A stretch of DNA of 37,868 nt, taken from positions 1-37,868 of IMG/VR virus record IMGVR_UViG_3300023237_000036, one strand, 5' to 3'. The position numbers were made by a program, and so were the translations under genes. Below the pieces are notes generated by a model that was given only the letters and a program-made list of their open reading frames with translations, did not search any database and had not been told where the DNA came from. Source of the stretch: a virus. Shown piece by piece: positions 26,957-36,255 of the stretch; positions within the stretch are counted from its first letter, which is position 1; every line of letters starts with the position of its first letter.

Positions 26957-28505
26957 GCAGGCAATAGCAAGAACACGTAAAAAAGTTGCAAAGGCAGAAC
27001 AAACTTTACGTTCAGCTAAGATCCATGCAAAAAATGTCAAGGATAAATTGTTAACCATTGACAAAGTATTAGATGGAAAAGAACAGCAGCTTATAACCCA
27101 AGACGTAATAGACGAAGTTCCAGCAAACGTACAGGAACATCTAGCAGGTAAAGAGATAATCTTTCAACCTAACAAAGGTCCACAAAGAGATTTCTTAGCT
27201 GCATCAGAACGAGAAGTGTTTTACGGGGGTGCAAGAGGTGGTGGTAAATCATACGCCATGTTAATAGATCCTCTAAGGTACTGTCATAAAGAACATCATC
27301 GTTGTCTACTACTTCGTAGAACTATGCCAGAGTTAAGAGATTTGATTAATCATTCTCAAAGATTATACTCAAGAGCATATCCAGGAGCAAAATGGAGAGA
27401 GCAAGAAAAAGAATGGAGATTCCCATCAGGAGCAAAAATAGAGTTTGGTTATGCAGAGAACATGACAGACGTATTACGTTACCAAGGGCAGTCTTACACA
27501 TGGATAGGAATAGACGAACTTCCACAATATCCTTCGCCAGATATATATAATTTTCTAAGATCGTCACTTAGATCAGTTGATCCGAGTATACCAGTATACA
27601 TGAGGGCTACAGGTAACCCAGGTAATGTTGGATCACAATGGGTTAAAGAGATGTTTGTGGATCCTATAGATCCTAATACAGCTTTTAACATAGAGATTTC
27701 TACACCTTCAGGGACAAAGTATATAACTAGAAAGTTTATACCCGCTAAGTTACAGGACAATCCTTACCTTATGCAGACTGATGATTACTATGCAATGTTA
27801 TCATCATTACCAGAAGTACAAAGAAAGCAATTTTTAAACGGAGATTGGGATGCATTCTCTAATGCAGCATTCTCAGAATTTGATAGGGACTTACATGTTG
27901 TTGAACCTTTTGAAATACCTAAAGGCTGGCAAAGATTTCGTGCTGCTGACTGGGGTTACAGTTCTCCTGCTTGTTGTTTATGGTTTGCTATTGATTATGA
28001 TAATAATCTATGGGTTTATAGAGAGTTGTATACCCAAAAGATTACAGCAGATATTTTCGCAAAGAAAGTCTTAGACCTAGAGAGTGGAGAATACATACGC
28101 TACGGGGTTTTAGACGCTAGTACATGGGCAAGACGTGGTGATATAGGTCCAAGCATTGCAGAAACAATGATTCAAGCTGGGTGTCGTTGGAGACCTTCTG
28201 ATAGAACAGGAAGAAGTAGAATTAGTGGAAAGCTAGAAATCCACAAACGATTAAAGGTTGAAGATAAAGAACCAGGCATTCGTATATTTTCTAATTGTAG
28301 AAATTTGTTAAGAACATTTCCTACACTACCATTAGATGATAGTAATCCTGAAGATATTAATACACACGTAGAAGATCACGCATATGATGCACTAAGATAC
28401 GGATGTATGAGTAGACCGATACATACAAGTTATGCAAACAAAGCATTTGGTAACAGTAATAGAACAGCTAATTTTGTCCCCTCAGATAAAATATTTGGAT
28501 ATTAA
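26871..28505 (+). CDS. terL: Terminase large subunit (TerL), 544 aa
   Basis: The ATPase domain shows Walker A FYGGARGGGKS (Lys126), then LLLRRTMPELRDL, and Walker B WIGIDEL. The nuclease domain shows RAADWGY, VLDAS and a final EDHAYDALRYG, the three acidic positions of the RNase-H-like fold. It cuts concatemers and pumps DNA into the procapsid. The first 95 residues are an unusual Lys/Ala-rich extension (KPKKKVKTKAKQSAKQ) not found in most TerL. ATG 26871 is preferred to a TTG at 26829; the ribosome-binding site is weak in both cases. Confidence 0.95.
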   Translation: MSDLEKELPEIPLPKPKKKVKTKAKQSAKQAIARTRKKVAKAEQTLRSAKIHAKNVKDKLLTIDKVLDGKEQQLITQDVIDEVPANVQEHLAGKEIIFQPNKGPQRDFLAASEREVFYGGARGGGKSYAMLIDPLRYCHKEHHRCLLLRRTMPELRDLINHSQRLYSRAYPGAKWREQEKEWRFPSGAKIEFGYAENMTDVLRYQGQSYTWIGIDELPQYPSPDIYNFLRSSLRSVDPSIPVYMRATGNPGNVGSQWVKEMFVDPIDPNTAFNIEISTPSGTKYITRKFIPAKLQDNPYLMQTDDYYAMLSSLPEVQRKQFLNGDWDAFSNAAFSEFDRDLHVVEPFEIPKGWQRFRAADWGYSSPACCLWFAIDYDNNLWVYRELYTQKITADIFAKKVLDLESGEYIRYGVLDASTWARRGDIGPSIAETMIQAGCRWRPSDRTGRSRISGKLEIHKRLKVEDKEPGIRIFSNCRNLLRTFPTLPLDDSNPEDINTHVEDHAYDALRYGCMSRPIHTSYANKAFGNSNRTANFVPSDKIFGY

Positions 28506-28517
28506 CAGAGAGGATAT

Positions 28518-28808
28518 ATGAAAAAAGTAAAGTTACCTACTATAGATAAAAAGAATTTTCCTTATGATCTAGTACAGATATTATGGGAAGATATCGTTGG
28601 AGATGCAGGCTGGGCTGAACTTCCAGATATTAAAAGTTCTAGCACAGCAATATGTTGTAGTTTAGGATACTTAGTATTTCAAGACGATAAAAGAACTATC
28701 ATTATGTCAGATTTTATATTTGAAGATAATGGTAAAGTAAAGACAGGTGGTGGTTATACTACTCTCCCAACAACAAACGTTTTACAAATAAAAAAAATAA
28801 AAATATAG
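28518..28808 (+). CDS. Conserved phage hypothetical protein, 96 aa
   Basis: MKKVKLPTIDKKNFPYDLVQ then ILWEDIVGDAGWAELPDI, followed by a beta-rich segment (AICCSLGYLVFQDDKRTIIMSDFIF). Proteins with the (V/I)xWxDIxGDaGWA pattern are frequent next to phage terminases, with unknown function. GAGAGG precedes the ATG by 4 nt. Confidence 0.75.
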   Translation: MKKVKLPTIDKKNFPYDLVQILWEDIVGDAGWAELPDIKSSSTAICCSLGYLVFQDDKRTIIMSDFIFEDNGKVKTGGGYTTLPTTNVLQIKKIKI

Positions 28809-28815
28809 GAACAAT

Positions 28816-29043
28816 ATGGAAATGAAATTTGACCCCAAAGCTAAAGTTAAGCAAGGTGATCTAAGCTCTACTCCTGAAGGTAAGCAACCTAATCAAGAAC
28901 CTGGAGATCTTAAGATAAGTATCAAAAGAGAAGATAGGGCTGCTGAAACTCAAGATGGAAATTTTGGCTATCATGAACCTAAAAAATTCAGAAGCCAATT
29001 AGATGCTAACTTTAATAAGTTGGCTGATGAGAAGGATTACTAA
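28816..29043 (+). CDS. Small hydrophilic protein with LADEKDY terminus, 75 aa
   Basis: Polar, Pro/Gly-rich and probably disordered (MKFDPKAKVKQGDLSSTPEG, then DLKISIKREDRAAETQDGNF), ending NKLADEKDY. The DPxxKVxxG start and the A(D/E)E(K/R)DY end are shared with the 64-aa protein at 29281-29475, so the two look like paralogues. Located between terminase and portal; role unknown. Confidence 0.7.
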   Translation: MEMKFDPKAKVKQGDLSSTPEGKQPNQEPGDLKISIKREDRAAETQDGNFGYHEPKKFRSQLDANFNKLADEKDY

Positions 29044-29294
29044 TGGCTGACAAAAGCTATAGTTTTATGGAGCTTGTTGATGATAAACAACTTCAATCAG
29101 AAATAAAAGAAAAAAAGAAAAAAAAGTTTAACGAAAAGAATCCACCAGAAAAGAAAGCAAAGTTTAAAGAAAAACTTAAAGCTCATTTAGTGATGGAAAG
29201 AAGAAAAAAAATGGGAGCTAAAAAACTTACAGATAGTAAATTCTATGGCTACCAAGGCTATACAAAAAAGGAGAATAGCAATGGATATAAATAA
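29043..29294 (+). CDS. Small basic protein, 83 aa
   Basis: Start overlaps the previous stop (taATGg). A helical Lys/Glu-rich chain (KEKKKKKFNEKNPPEKKAKF, then KLKAHLVMERRKKMGAKK) with a Tyr/Gly-rich C terminus (FYGYQGYTKKENSNGYK). Its 3' end overlaps the next gene by 14 nt. Unknown function. Confidence 0.65.
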   Translation: MADKSYSFMELVDDKQLQSEIKEKKKKKFNEKNPPEKKAKFKEKLKAHLVMERRKKMGAKKLTDSKFYGYQGYTKKENSNGYK

Positions 29295-29475
29295 AAGATA
29301 CAAACACGGTGAACTTTCAGCTGATGTGGCTAAAGTTAGAAATGAAAAATTAGCAATAGACCCTAATTCAAAAGTTACTAAGGGTTCAACTGCTGGAGAC
29401 AGCAATGATAAGCCAGGTGCTAAATCAAAAGTTGATCCATCAATATTTAGAATGGCTGAAGAAAGAGACTACTAG
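29281..29475 (+). CDS. Small hydrophilic protein with MAEERDY terminus, 64 aa
   Basis: Start at ATG 29281 (MDINKRYKHGELSADVAK), with AAGGAG 7 nt upstream; an upstream in-frame ATG at 29245 lacks a site. The sequence has DPNSKVTKGSTAGDSNDKPG and ends FRMAEERDY, related to the protein at 28816. Probably disordered and virion-associated. Confidence 0.7.
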   Translation: MDINKRYKHGELSADVAKVRNEKLAIDPNSKVTKGSTAGDSNDKPGAKSKVDPSIFRMAEERDY

Positions 29476-29477
29476 TC

Positions 29478-29756
29478 ATGCTTACAGATAAAAAATATAC
29501 TAACGAACATCCTAAGTATACGATGTTTGATAAGTATAAAGCTGATAAGGAATCTTTAACTAAAAATTATAAAGCTGATATATCTGGAATGGATATTAAT
29601 GCTTCTAAGATGAAAGGATACTCAGCAGTTAATTTAGAAACTGCTAAAGAGTTAAGTATGAATCCTACTTTAACAGAAGCAGAACTAACTAATTTAAAGA
29701 AAGCAGTTAAAGATAAAAAGAAGTTAGAGCCAACAGGACAATTTAAAAAGGACTAG
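29478..29756 (+). CDS. Small helical protein before portal, 92 aa
   Basis: Charged and helical: KYTMFDKYKADKESLTKNYKAD, GMDINASKMKGYSAVNLETAK, TEAELTNLKKAVKDKKK. It ends directly before the portal start, so it may be translated together with portal. No domain recognised. Confidence 0.65.
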   Translation: MLTDKKYTNEHPKYTMFDKYKADKESLTKNYKADISGMDINASKMKGYSAVNLETAKELSMNPTLTEAELTNLKKAVKDKKKLEPTGQFKKD

Positions 29757-31826
29757 ATGGATAATAACGAAAAGGATAACTACGATCCGTTTGTAGGATA
29801 CGTAAGAGAAAAGTTCAGTCAAGCAGAAACAGCAAGACTTCAAGATGAGAAGAGATGGCTATCTGCTTACAGAAACTATAGAGGACTATATGGTCCAGAA
29901 CAAACTTTTCGTGATAGTGAGAAATCTAAAGTATTTGTTAAAGTAACAAAGACTAAGGTACTTGCTGCGTTTGGTCAACTTATTGAAGTGCTGTTTTCAG
30001 CAGGTAAGTTTCCAATTGGTGTAACACCTACAGCAATGCCAGAAGGTGTAGCAGAGTATGCTCATCTTAATCCAAAGAAAGAACAAGATCCACAACAACC
30101 AAAAACAGAAAGCCCATATGGTTTTCCAGGTGATGGTGGTGGAATACCAAAAGGTGCTACAGCAGAATCTTTAATGAAAGATCTAGCACAAGAGTATATG
30201 AATGTAGGTTTTGAAGAGGGAGATGCTCCTGATTTAAAAACACAACCACAGATAGAGCCAGCTGCAATGGCAGCATCTAAAATGCAAAAAGTAATTCACG
30301 ATCAGTTAGAAGAGAGTGATGCTATCTCAGTTATGAGACATGTACTTTTTGAAATGGCTTTACTAGGTACAGGAATTTTAAAAGGTCCATTTACAAATGT
30401 AAAAACACAATACAAGTTTTCTACAGATGAGGAAACTGGGGCATCAGCAATGATGGAGATTGGTAAAGACGTACCAGGTATTGAAGCAGTATCATGTTGG
30501 GATTTCTACCCAGATCCTAATGCAACTAATATGAATGATGCTGAATATGTAATTCAAAGACATTCTTTCAACAGAGAACAATTTGCAGAACTTGCAAAGA
30601 AACCTATGTTTAATGCTGAAAAGATTAGAGAATGTTTAGACATGGGACCAAACTATCAAACAAGAGGATATGAATCTTCTTTGTATGATAGAGAAAACAC
30701 TTCAACACTATATAAAAATAGATTTGAAGTATTAGAATATTGGGGTGTAATAAGCAAACAATTAGCAGAAGAACTAGATTTTGAATATGATGATGAATTA
30801 GATGTTATATCTGTTAACGTTTGGATATGTGGTGGTAAAGTTTTAAGAGTAGTAGAAAATCCTTTCTCACCAAAAAGAATACCTTATATGGTTTGTCCGT
30901 ATGAGTTAAACCCTTATCAATTCTTTGGTGTAGGTATACCAGAGAACATGCAAGATTCACAACAAGTTATGAATGGTCATGCAAGAATGGCAATTGATAA
31001 CTTAGCACTATCAGGTAATTTAGTATTTGATGTTGATGAAACAATGTTAGTACCAGGACAAGATATGAAAGTATTCCCTGGTAAAATTTTTAGAAGACAG
31101 AGTGGACAGCCAGGTCAAGCGATACATGGTATTAAGTTTCCAAATACTGCTAATGAAAATTTAATGATGTTTGATAGATTCAGACAACTAGCAGATGAGT
31201 CAACTGGAATACCATCGTACTCACATGGTACAACTGGAGTACAATCAACTACAAGAACGGCAGCAGGTATGTCTATGTTGATGGGTGCTGCAGCATTAAG
31301 TATTAAAACAGTTATTAAAAACATTGATGACTATTTATTAAAGCCCCTAGGTAATTCATTGTTTCATTGGAACATGCAATTCAATAGTGAAAGACCAGAG
31401 ATACAAGGTGATCTAGATATTAAAGCACAAGGAACATCTTCTTTGATGCAGAAGGAAGTAAGATCACAAAGACTAATGACATTTATGCAAACAGCGTCTA
31501 ACCCATCGTTAGCACCTTTTGTTAAATGGCATACATGTTTAAAAGAAGTTGCTAAGTCACTAGACATTGATCCAGATCAATTGGTTAATGATCCAGAGAA
31601 AGCAGCAATATATGCACAAATAATGGGGATGGTAAATGGAAATCAAACGAATACAGGCAATAGTGGACAACCAAGTCCAATGGGCAATATGGGAGGAGTA
31701 CCTCCAGGAGCTTCGCCAACAGATCCAACAGGAAATGGAGGTGGCAATATCGGAACAGGTAATGTACCGATGCCAGGGGAAGCTGGTTTTGCTTCGCAAG
31801 ATCCTCAGTCTAAAGGAAACAATTAA
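29757..31826 (+). CDS. Portal protein, 689 aa
   Basis: Size, position after terminase and before scaffold and capsid, and sequence features fit a podovirus-type portal: an N-terminal FVGYVREKFSQAETARLQDEKRW helix with YRNYRGLYG, a central WDFYPDPNA-like segment (SCWDFYPDPNATNMNDAEYV), PYMVCPYELNPYQFFGVGIPE and a later TTGVQSTTRTAAGMSMLMGAA stretch. The C-terminal 80 residues are Gly/Pro/Asn-rich. Twelve copies form the DNA channel at one capsid vertex. A Pro-rich insertion (about 95-135) is variable. aagga lies 8 nt before the ATG. Confidence 0.85.
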   Translation: MDNNEKDNYDPFVGYVREKFSQAETARLQDEKRWLSAYRNYRGLYGPEQTFRDSEKSKVFVKVTKTKVLAAFGQLIEVLFSAGKFPIGVTPTAMPEGVAEYAHLNPKKEQDPQQPKTESPYGFPGDGGGIPKGATAESLMKDLAQEYMNVGFEEGDAPDLKTQPQIEPAAMAASKMQKVIHDQLEESDAISVMRHVLFEMALLGTGILKGPFTNVKTQYKFSTDEETGASAMMEIGKDVPGIEAVSCWDFYPDPNATNMNDAEYVIQRHSFNREQFAELAKKPMFNAEKIRECLDMGPNYQTRGYESSLYDRENTSTLYKNRFEVLEYWGVISKQLAEELDFEYDDELDVISVNVWICGGKVLRVVENPFSPKRIPYMVCPYELNPYQFFGVGIPENMQDSQQVMNGHARMAIDNLALSGNLVFDVDETMLVPGQDMKVFPGKIFRRQSGQPGQAIHGIKFPNTANENLMMFDRFRQLADESTGIPSYSHGTTGVQSTTRTAAGMSMLMGAAALSIKTVIKNIDDYLLKPLGNSLFHWNMQFNSERPEIQGDLDIKAQGTSSLMQKEVRSQRLMTFMQTASNPSLAPFVKWHTCLKEVAKSLDIDPDQLVNDPEKAAIYAQIMGMVNGNQTNTGNSGQPSPMGNMGGVPPGASPTDPTGNGGGNIGTGNVPMPGEAGFASQDPQSKGNN

Positions 31827-31846
31827 AAGGAATAAAGAAGAATAGT

Positions 31847-33184
31847 ATGGCAAATACATTTGATACATCAAGAGTTGGAGGTGGTACTTACGAATTAGAA
31901 CAAGATGCTAGTGGTAATTACAATTTAAAATCAGTAGGCTTTAAACAAGTAAATAAATTAAATTTACCTGATTTAAAAACTAGTGATACTACAAGTGTTG
32001 CTGATACAACTAAGAAAGCTACAGAAGATACTATTAAAGCACAAACTACAGAAGTATTTACACCAATGAATACTTATGGTGGTGGGGCAGATCAACAAGA
32101 TACATCTACACCTATGCTTAAAACTGCAGACGTAAATAAACCTACAGTTAGAAATGTTGGTGATCCTATGACTAATATTGCATATGGACAAACTCAGGAT
32201 ATAAAAGCTGGACAAACTAAAGCAGATCAAGCAGCACCACAAGAAAGTATTGGTGCCACAGATTCAATACAGCCACAATATCAAGATGGAATTTTACGGG
32301 GTCAAACTGGTGTTAAGTATAGTAAGCCACCTAGTATAAAATCAAGAGCTACATCAGCAGTACAAGATACTGTATCAGGTGTAATAGACTCTGTTAAAAG
32401 TAATAAAGCACTTCAAATGAGTGGGAGAGTGTTAGGTGCTATAGTTAGTCCATCTTTGGCTGGAGCTAAAATGATAGCAGGTATGTTACCAAAAGAAACA
32501 GCTGTACAAAAAGTAAACAAAGGATACTTTAATACTAACGAAGGTAGCCAAAGAATATCTGGTAATCCTGCAACAGATTTATATGCAGGTATGAATAGAA
32601 CTTCAGACTTTGGTAATTTAGAAAATGCTGGTAATAAAAGAGTAGCTACTAGAGAAGCAACAATTGCAAGACGTGAGAAAACTAATAAACCTATGTCTGA
32701 TAAATTTAAATCAGATACTGCAAACATGAAAACACAAGCTGCATCTTATAAGCAAGCAAAAGAAACTGCAACAGATACAAGTCCAGGAGCAACTGGTGGA
32801 GAAGGTGGAGGCGGAGGTGGTTCAGATAGCGGAAGAGTTATTTGCACAGACCTACACAGAACAGGAGAATTATCTACTAGAGATTGGGTAAGAGATACAA
32901 AATTTACATTTAAAACATTATCTATAACACATGTTAAAGGTTATTTACTTTGGGCAGAACCAACTGTAAAACATATGCAGAAATACCCTAGATATAGAAA
33001 GATGTGGAAACACATTGCACAACACAGAGCAAATGATATTGCATGGAGATTAAACGAAGGTAAGTTTGATTTACTTGGAAGAATATATGCAGGTATAGGT
33101 GAACCCGTATGTTGGGCACTAGGTAACTTTGTAAGTGATAAACAAATTAGTAAATATAATTTAACACATTGGAGAAGAGCATAA
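31847..33184 (+). CDS. Virion-type protein with RVICTDLHRTG C-terminal module, 445 aa
   Basis: Residues 1-315 are Thr/Ala/Gln-rich and low in complexity (repeats of QT and AxxT), with one hydrophobic stretch (GRVLGAIVSPSLAGAKMIAG). A Gly-rich hinge (GGEGGGGGGSDSG, about 318-330) leads to a compact module, RVICTDLHRTGELSTRDWVRD, then HVKGYLLWAEPTVKHMQKYP and EPVCWALGNFV. This R(V/I)ICT(D/E)LH...GYxxWAxP module occurs at the C terminus of many phage structural proteins; its job is unknown. Portal-proximal or ejected protein is likely. Confidence 0.75.
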   Translation: MANTFDTSRVGGGTYELEQDASGNYNLKSVGFKQVNKLNLPDLKTSDTTSVADTTKKATEDTIKAQTTEVFTPMNTYGGGADQQDTSTPMLKTADVNKPTVRNVGDPMTNIAYGQTQDIKAGQTKADQAAPQESIGATDSIQPQYQDGILRGQTGVKYSKPPSIKSRATSAVQDTVSGVIDSVKSNKALQMSGRVLGAIVSPSLAGAKMIAGMLPKETAVQKVNKGYFNTNEGSQRISGNPATDLYAGMNRTSDFGNLENAGNKRVATREATIARREKTNKPMSDKFKSDTANMKTQAASYKQAKETATDTSPGATGGEGGGGGGSDSGRVICTDLHRTGELSTRDWVRDTKFTFKTLSITHVKGYLLWAEPTVKHMQKYPRYRKMWKHIAQHRANDIAWRLNEGKFDLLGRIYAGIGEPVCWALGNFVSDKQISKYNLTHWRRA

Positions 33185-33732
33185 TGGCAATAGGACCAGG
33201 AGGCGAAGTTACTACAACAGGTTTAATGAATAGCCCAGCTAAGATAGCTGAAGCACCTGACATGTCAAACTTAAAACAACCAGCTCAACCACAAGAACAG
33301 AAAGCACCAGCAGCAGTTGCACCAATAGCACAGAAGCCAGAATTAAAAGATCCTGCTGTTATAGAAAAATTAAATAACTTATCAGACGAAGAAAAACAAC
33401 AATTAGATATGGTACTATCACCAAGCCTTTCAAGTATACTAACAAAAATTATACCTGAAGCTAGTGACGTAATATCGCAGTTTACATCTGCTGAAGAAAA
33501 CGTTATACTACCAGTATCAGTCGTAAAGAATTTCGCTAGAAAAAAATACCCTAGCAATACAGAACAAGAATCCATTCAAGGATTCGTTACAGAATTATCT
33601 GAGTCACAATCAGATGATACCAATAATGTGCCACCTGAAAATGTACAAGCATCTAATCCTAATGGTATGATGGCTCAAGAGCCTAATGCTATGCCAGAAG
33701 ATACAGATGCAATAGATCAAGGTCTAGTATAA
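33184..33732 (+). CDS. Acidic Pro/Gln-rich structural-region protein, 182 aa
   Basis: Start at ATG 33184, overlapping the previous stop (taATGg). The N-terminal 60 residues are Pro/Ala/Gln-rich, then DEEKQQLDMVLSPSLSSILT and VSVVKNFARKKYPS, and an acidic Asn-rich tail (MMAQEPNAMPEDTDAIDQGL). A family of similar proteins lies before scaffold genes in marine podoviruses. Perhaps a minor head protein; not recognised. Confidence 0.7.
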   Translation: MAIGPGGEVTTTGLMNSPAKIAEAPDMSNLKQPAQPQEQKAPAAVAPIAQKPELKDPAVIEKLNNLSDEEKQQLDMVLSPSLSSILTKIIPEASDVISQFTSAEENVILPVSVVKNFARKKYPSNTEQESIQGFVTELSESQSDDTNNVPPENVQASNPNGMMAQEPNAMPEDTDAIDQGLV

Positions 33733-33801
33733 TTTCAGCCCACAAATTATGGAAGTGAGCTACCCTTATCCATAAGGCACTCAACCTATGAGGATAAAAT
33801 A

Positions 33802-34749
33802 ATGGAAGAAGAAAAAAACTTAGCTGAAGTTTCAAATGAAACAGAAGCTAAACAAGAGACTAAACTTTTTAAAAAACCTGAAGGCAAAGCAATGTATCAA
33901 AAACACAGAGATGATGTTGATGATGCAGAAACTGAAGCATTCGCAAAAGGTGAATTAAATAAGTTTAATCAAGAACAAGCAGAAGCAGCAACCGTTCAAA
34001 AGGACACAGAAACATCTGAAGAAATTGCAAGCTCGGATATTAATGCTACTCCTTCAACTGAACGCCCTGAAAATGCAGAAGATCGTGTTTTTAAGAAACG
34101 TTATGACGATTTAAAAAAACACTATGATTCTACTTTATTTAAGCACAAAGATGAAGTTAGAACTTTAAGAACGCAATTGGAAACATCTACTAAAGAGTTT
34201 GTTCCACCTAAATCTAAGGATGAATTAGATGCTTGGAAACAGGAGTATCCCGATGTTTATGATATGGTTGAAACCATAGCTATGACAAAGGCTGATGCTA
34301 GAGCAAAAGAGATTGAGGAGAAATACCAAAGTCTTCAAGTTCAACAAGAACAAGTTAGTAAAGAAAAAGCTGAAGTGGAGTTGTTAAAAGCACACCCTGA
34401 CTTTAGTGAGATTCGTCAGAAAGATGAGTTTCATGAATGGGCTAGTAAGCAAGATCCAGTTATTCAAAGTTGGTTGTATGAAAATACATCTAATGCACAA
34501 TTAGCTGGCAGAGCAATTGATCTATATAAAATGGATCAAGGTACTAGTAAATTAAATAAGAAAGAGGGAACAGCTGTTAAGAAAGAAGCAGCTAAAGCTA
34601 TAACAAAAACTAGTAAAGCTACAGAATCAGATATTCCCACAAAGAAAATCTGGTCTAATTCTGAAATTGGTAAGATGGATAGACGAACGTTTGAGAAGTT
34701 TGAAGCAGAGATCGATGACGCATCAAGAGAAGGTAGGATTCAACCTTAA
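33802..34749 (+). CDS. Scaffolding protein, putative, 315 aa
   Basis: Highly charged and mostly coiled coil (KKRYDDLKKHYDSTLFKHKDEVRTLRTQLE; residues about 95-200), with an acidic N terminus (MEEEKNLAEVSNETEAKQE) and a basic-acidic helical C terminus (KMDRRTFEKFEAEIDDA). The place just before the major capsid gene and the composition are typical of phage scaffold or capsid assembly proteins, which direct procapsid assembly and leave before DNA packaging. No catalytic motif. gaggat precedes the ATG. Confidence 0.8.
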   Translation: MEEEKNLAEVSNETEAKQETKLFKKPEGKAMYQKHRDDVDDAETEAFAKGELNKFNQEQAEAATVQKDTETSEEIASSDINATPSTERPENAEDRVFKKRYDDLKKHYDSTLFKHKDEVRTLRTQLETSTKEFVPPKSKDELDAWKQEYPDVYDMVETIAMTKADARAKEIEEKYQSLQVQQEQVSKEKAEVELLKAHPDFSEIRQKDEFHEWASKQDPVIQSWLYENTSNAQLAGRAIDLYKMDQGTSKLNKKEGTAVKKEAAKAITKTSKATESDIPTKKIWSNSEIGKMDRRTFEKFEAEIDDASREGRIQP

Positions 34750-34778
34750 ACTAACAACTATAAACAAAGGCAAACATT

Positions 34779-35720
34779 ATGGCAACAATGGGAAAAGCAA
34801 CTGGATACCAAAATTTACCATCAGGTAATTGGGCTCCAGCAATTTATAGTCAGAAGGTTCAAAAGTTTTTCAGAAGAGCATCAGTTGTAGAAGACATTAC
34901 AAACACTGATTACGCTGGAGAAATTGAAAATTTTGGCGACACAGTAAATATAATAAAAGAGCCGACTATTACGGTGAATGACTACGCTAGAGGTCAAACA
35001 GTAAACACAGAAACACTTGCAGACGATCAAATTCAATTGACTGTCGACCAAGGTTCGTACTTTGCGTTTAAAGTAGATGACATCGAAGAAAGACAATCAC
35101 ATGTAAACTTTGAAGCTCTTGCAACTTCTTCAGGTGCTTATGCACTTAAAAAGAACTACGACTTTAATGTATTAAGTGCAATTTACTCAGGTGCGAGTAC
35201 TTCAGCAGCTAATACAGGAACAGACGGTTCACCTATTGACGGTGATGCAGCAGTTGACACATTAACAGATATTATGTCAGCAGCTAAAACAGTTCTTGAT
35301 GGTAACGATGTACCAGAAGAAAATAGATGGTTCGTTGCACCACCAGCTTTCTATCAACAACTTAGAAAAGCAGGTGCTAAAATCGTTGATCAATCTGTTA
35401 TGGCAGACGGATCAGCTTCAGCTATGAGAAATGGTATGATTACAGATAGACCTTTATTTGGGTTTAGAATGTACACTACTAATGCTATAGCAGTATCAAG
35501 TGGATCAGCAGCAAACAAAACATTTGGATCAGCAGGTTCTAATGAGTACGCTTTCCTTTATGGACATCAAGGTGCAGTAGCAACTGCAAACCATATTGCG
35601 AAAACGGAACTTATCAGAGACCCTGATTCATTTTCAGACATCGTAAGAGGTCTTCACGTTTTTGGAAGAAAAGTTCTAAGAACTGAAGCAGTTTACTCTG
35701 GTGTTATAACAATCGGTTAA
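34779..35720 (+). CDS. Major capsid protein, 313 aa
   Basis: Located after scaffold, with features of HK97-fold capsids of podoviruses: NWAPAIYSQKVQKFFRRASV near the N terminus, EIENFGDTVNIIKEPTITVNDYARGQ (loop plus P-domain beta strands), YFAFKVDDIEERQSHVNFE, then PEENRWFVAPPAFYQQLRKAG and an acidic-aromatic end. Length is within the normal range for this type. Four hundred or so copies form the shell. It is followed by a strong aaggag before the next gene. Confidence 0.85.
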   Translation: MATMGKATGYQNLPSGNWAPAIYSQKVQKFFRRASVVEDITNTDYAGEIENFGDTVNIIKEPTITVNDYARGQTVNTETLADDQIQLTVDQGSYFAFKVDDIEERQSHVNFEALATSSGAYALKKNYDFNVLSAIYSGASTSAANTGTDGSPIDGDAAVDTLTDIMSAAKTVLDGNDVPEENRWFVAPPAFYQQLRKAGAKIVDQSVMADGSASAMRNGMITDRPLFGFRMYTTNAIAVSSGSAANKTFGSAGSNEYAFLYGHQGAVATANHIAKTELIRDPDSFSDIVRGLHVFGRKVLRTEAVYSGVITIG

Positions 35721-35746
35721 TTCTAACTTAGAAGGAGAAATAGAAT

Positions 35747-36184
35747 ATGGCAACTTACGACAAAACAGGAGTAGGTGGTACTACAGGACATCCGTCTAAT
35801 GGTAGAACACCTTACTTAGTAGAAAACACAATCGACATAGCAGCGATTAATGGTGCAACAGGAACAGCAACAGGAGATATAGTTCAAGCTCTTGATATCC
35901 CTGCAGAAACATTGATCATGCAAGCAGGAATCGAAGTACTTACTGCATTATCAAGTTCAGTTACTATGGACTTAGGTATAACAGGTGTAGACGTTGATAA
36001 CTTTGTTGATGGTGATACTAACGCAGCAGGTTATAGTCTGCTTACAGCAACAGCTAATCTTGTTGTTGCTAGTGCAGATACTCTAGATGTACTTGCATTA
36101 AGTGCAGATTCAAGTGCGGGTAAAATCCGTGTTTGGGCAGTACTATGTGATGTATCAGGTATCGATGAAACTGATCATAACTAA
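35747..36184 (+). CDS. Candidate capsid decoration protein, 145 aa
   Basis: Gly/Thr/Ala/Asp-rich, beta-type: GATGTATGDIVQALDIPAETLIMQAG, VTMDLGITGVDVDNFVDGDT, KIRVWAVLCDVSGIDET. The position directly after capsid and the repeated strands fit a decoration or head-fibre-base protein that covers the shell. The strongest ribosome-binding site in this region (aaggag) suggests high copy. No domain recognised by name. Confidence 0.65.
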   Translation: MATYDKTGVGGTTGHPSNGRTPYLVENTIDIAAINGATGTATGDIVQALDIPAETLIMQAGIEVLTALSSSVTMDLGITGVDVDNFVDGDTNAAGYSLLTATANLVVASADTLDVLALSADSSAGKIRVWAVLCDVSGIDETDHN

Positions 36185-36200
36185 TAGATAGATAACTTTA

Positions 36201-36225
36201 AGGGGGGTAGTAATATCCCCCTTAG
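36201..36225 (+). terminator. GC-rich hairpin after the decoration gene
   Basis: Stem AAGGGGG / CCCCCTT in the 71-nt gap before the next gene. No T-run follows, so it may be a weak terminator or mRNA stabiliser that sets expression of capsid genes above the tail genes. Confidence 0.4.
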
Positions 36226-36255
36226 ATAACACCCCTTATAACATTTAGAAAACTT

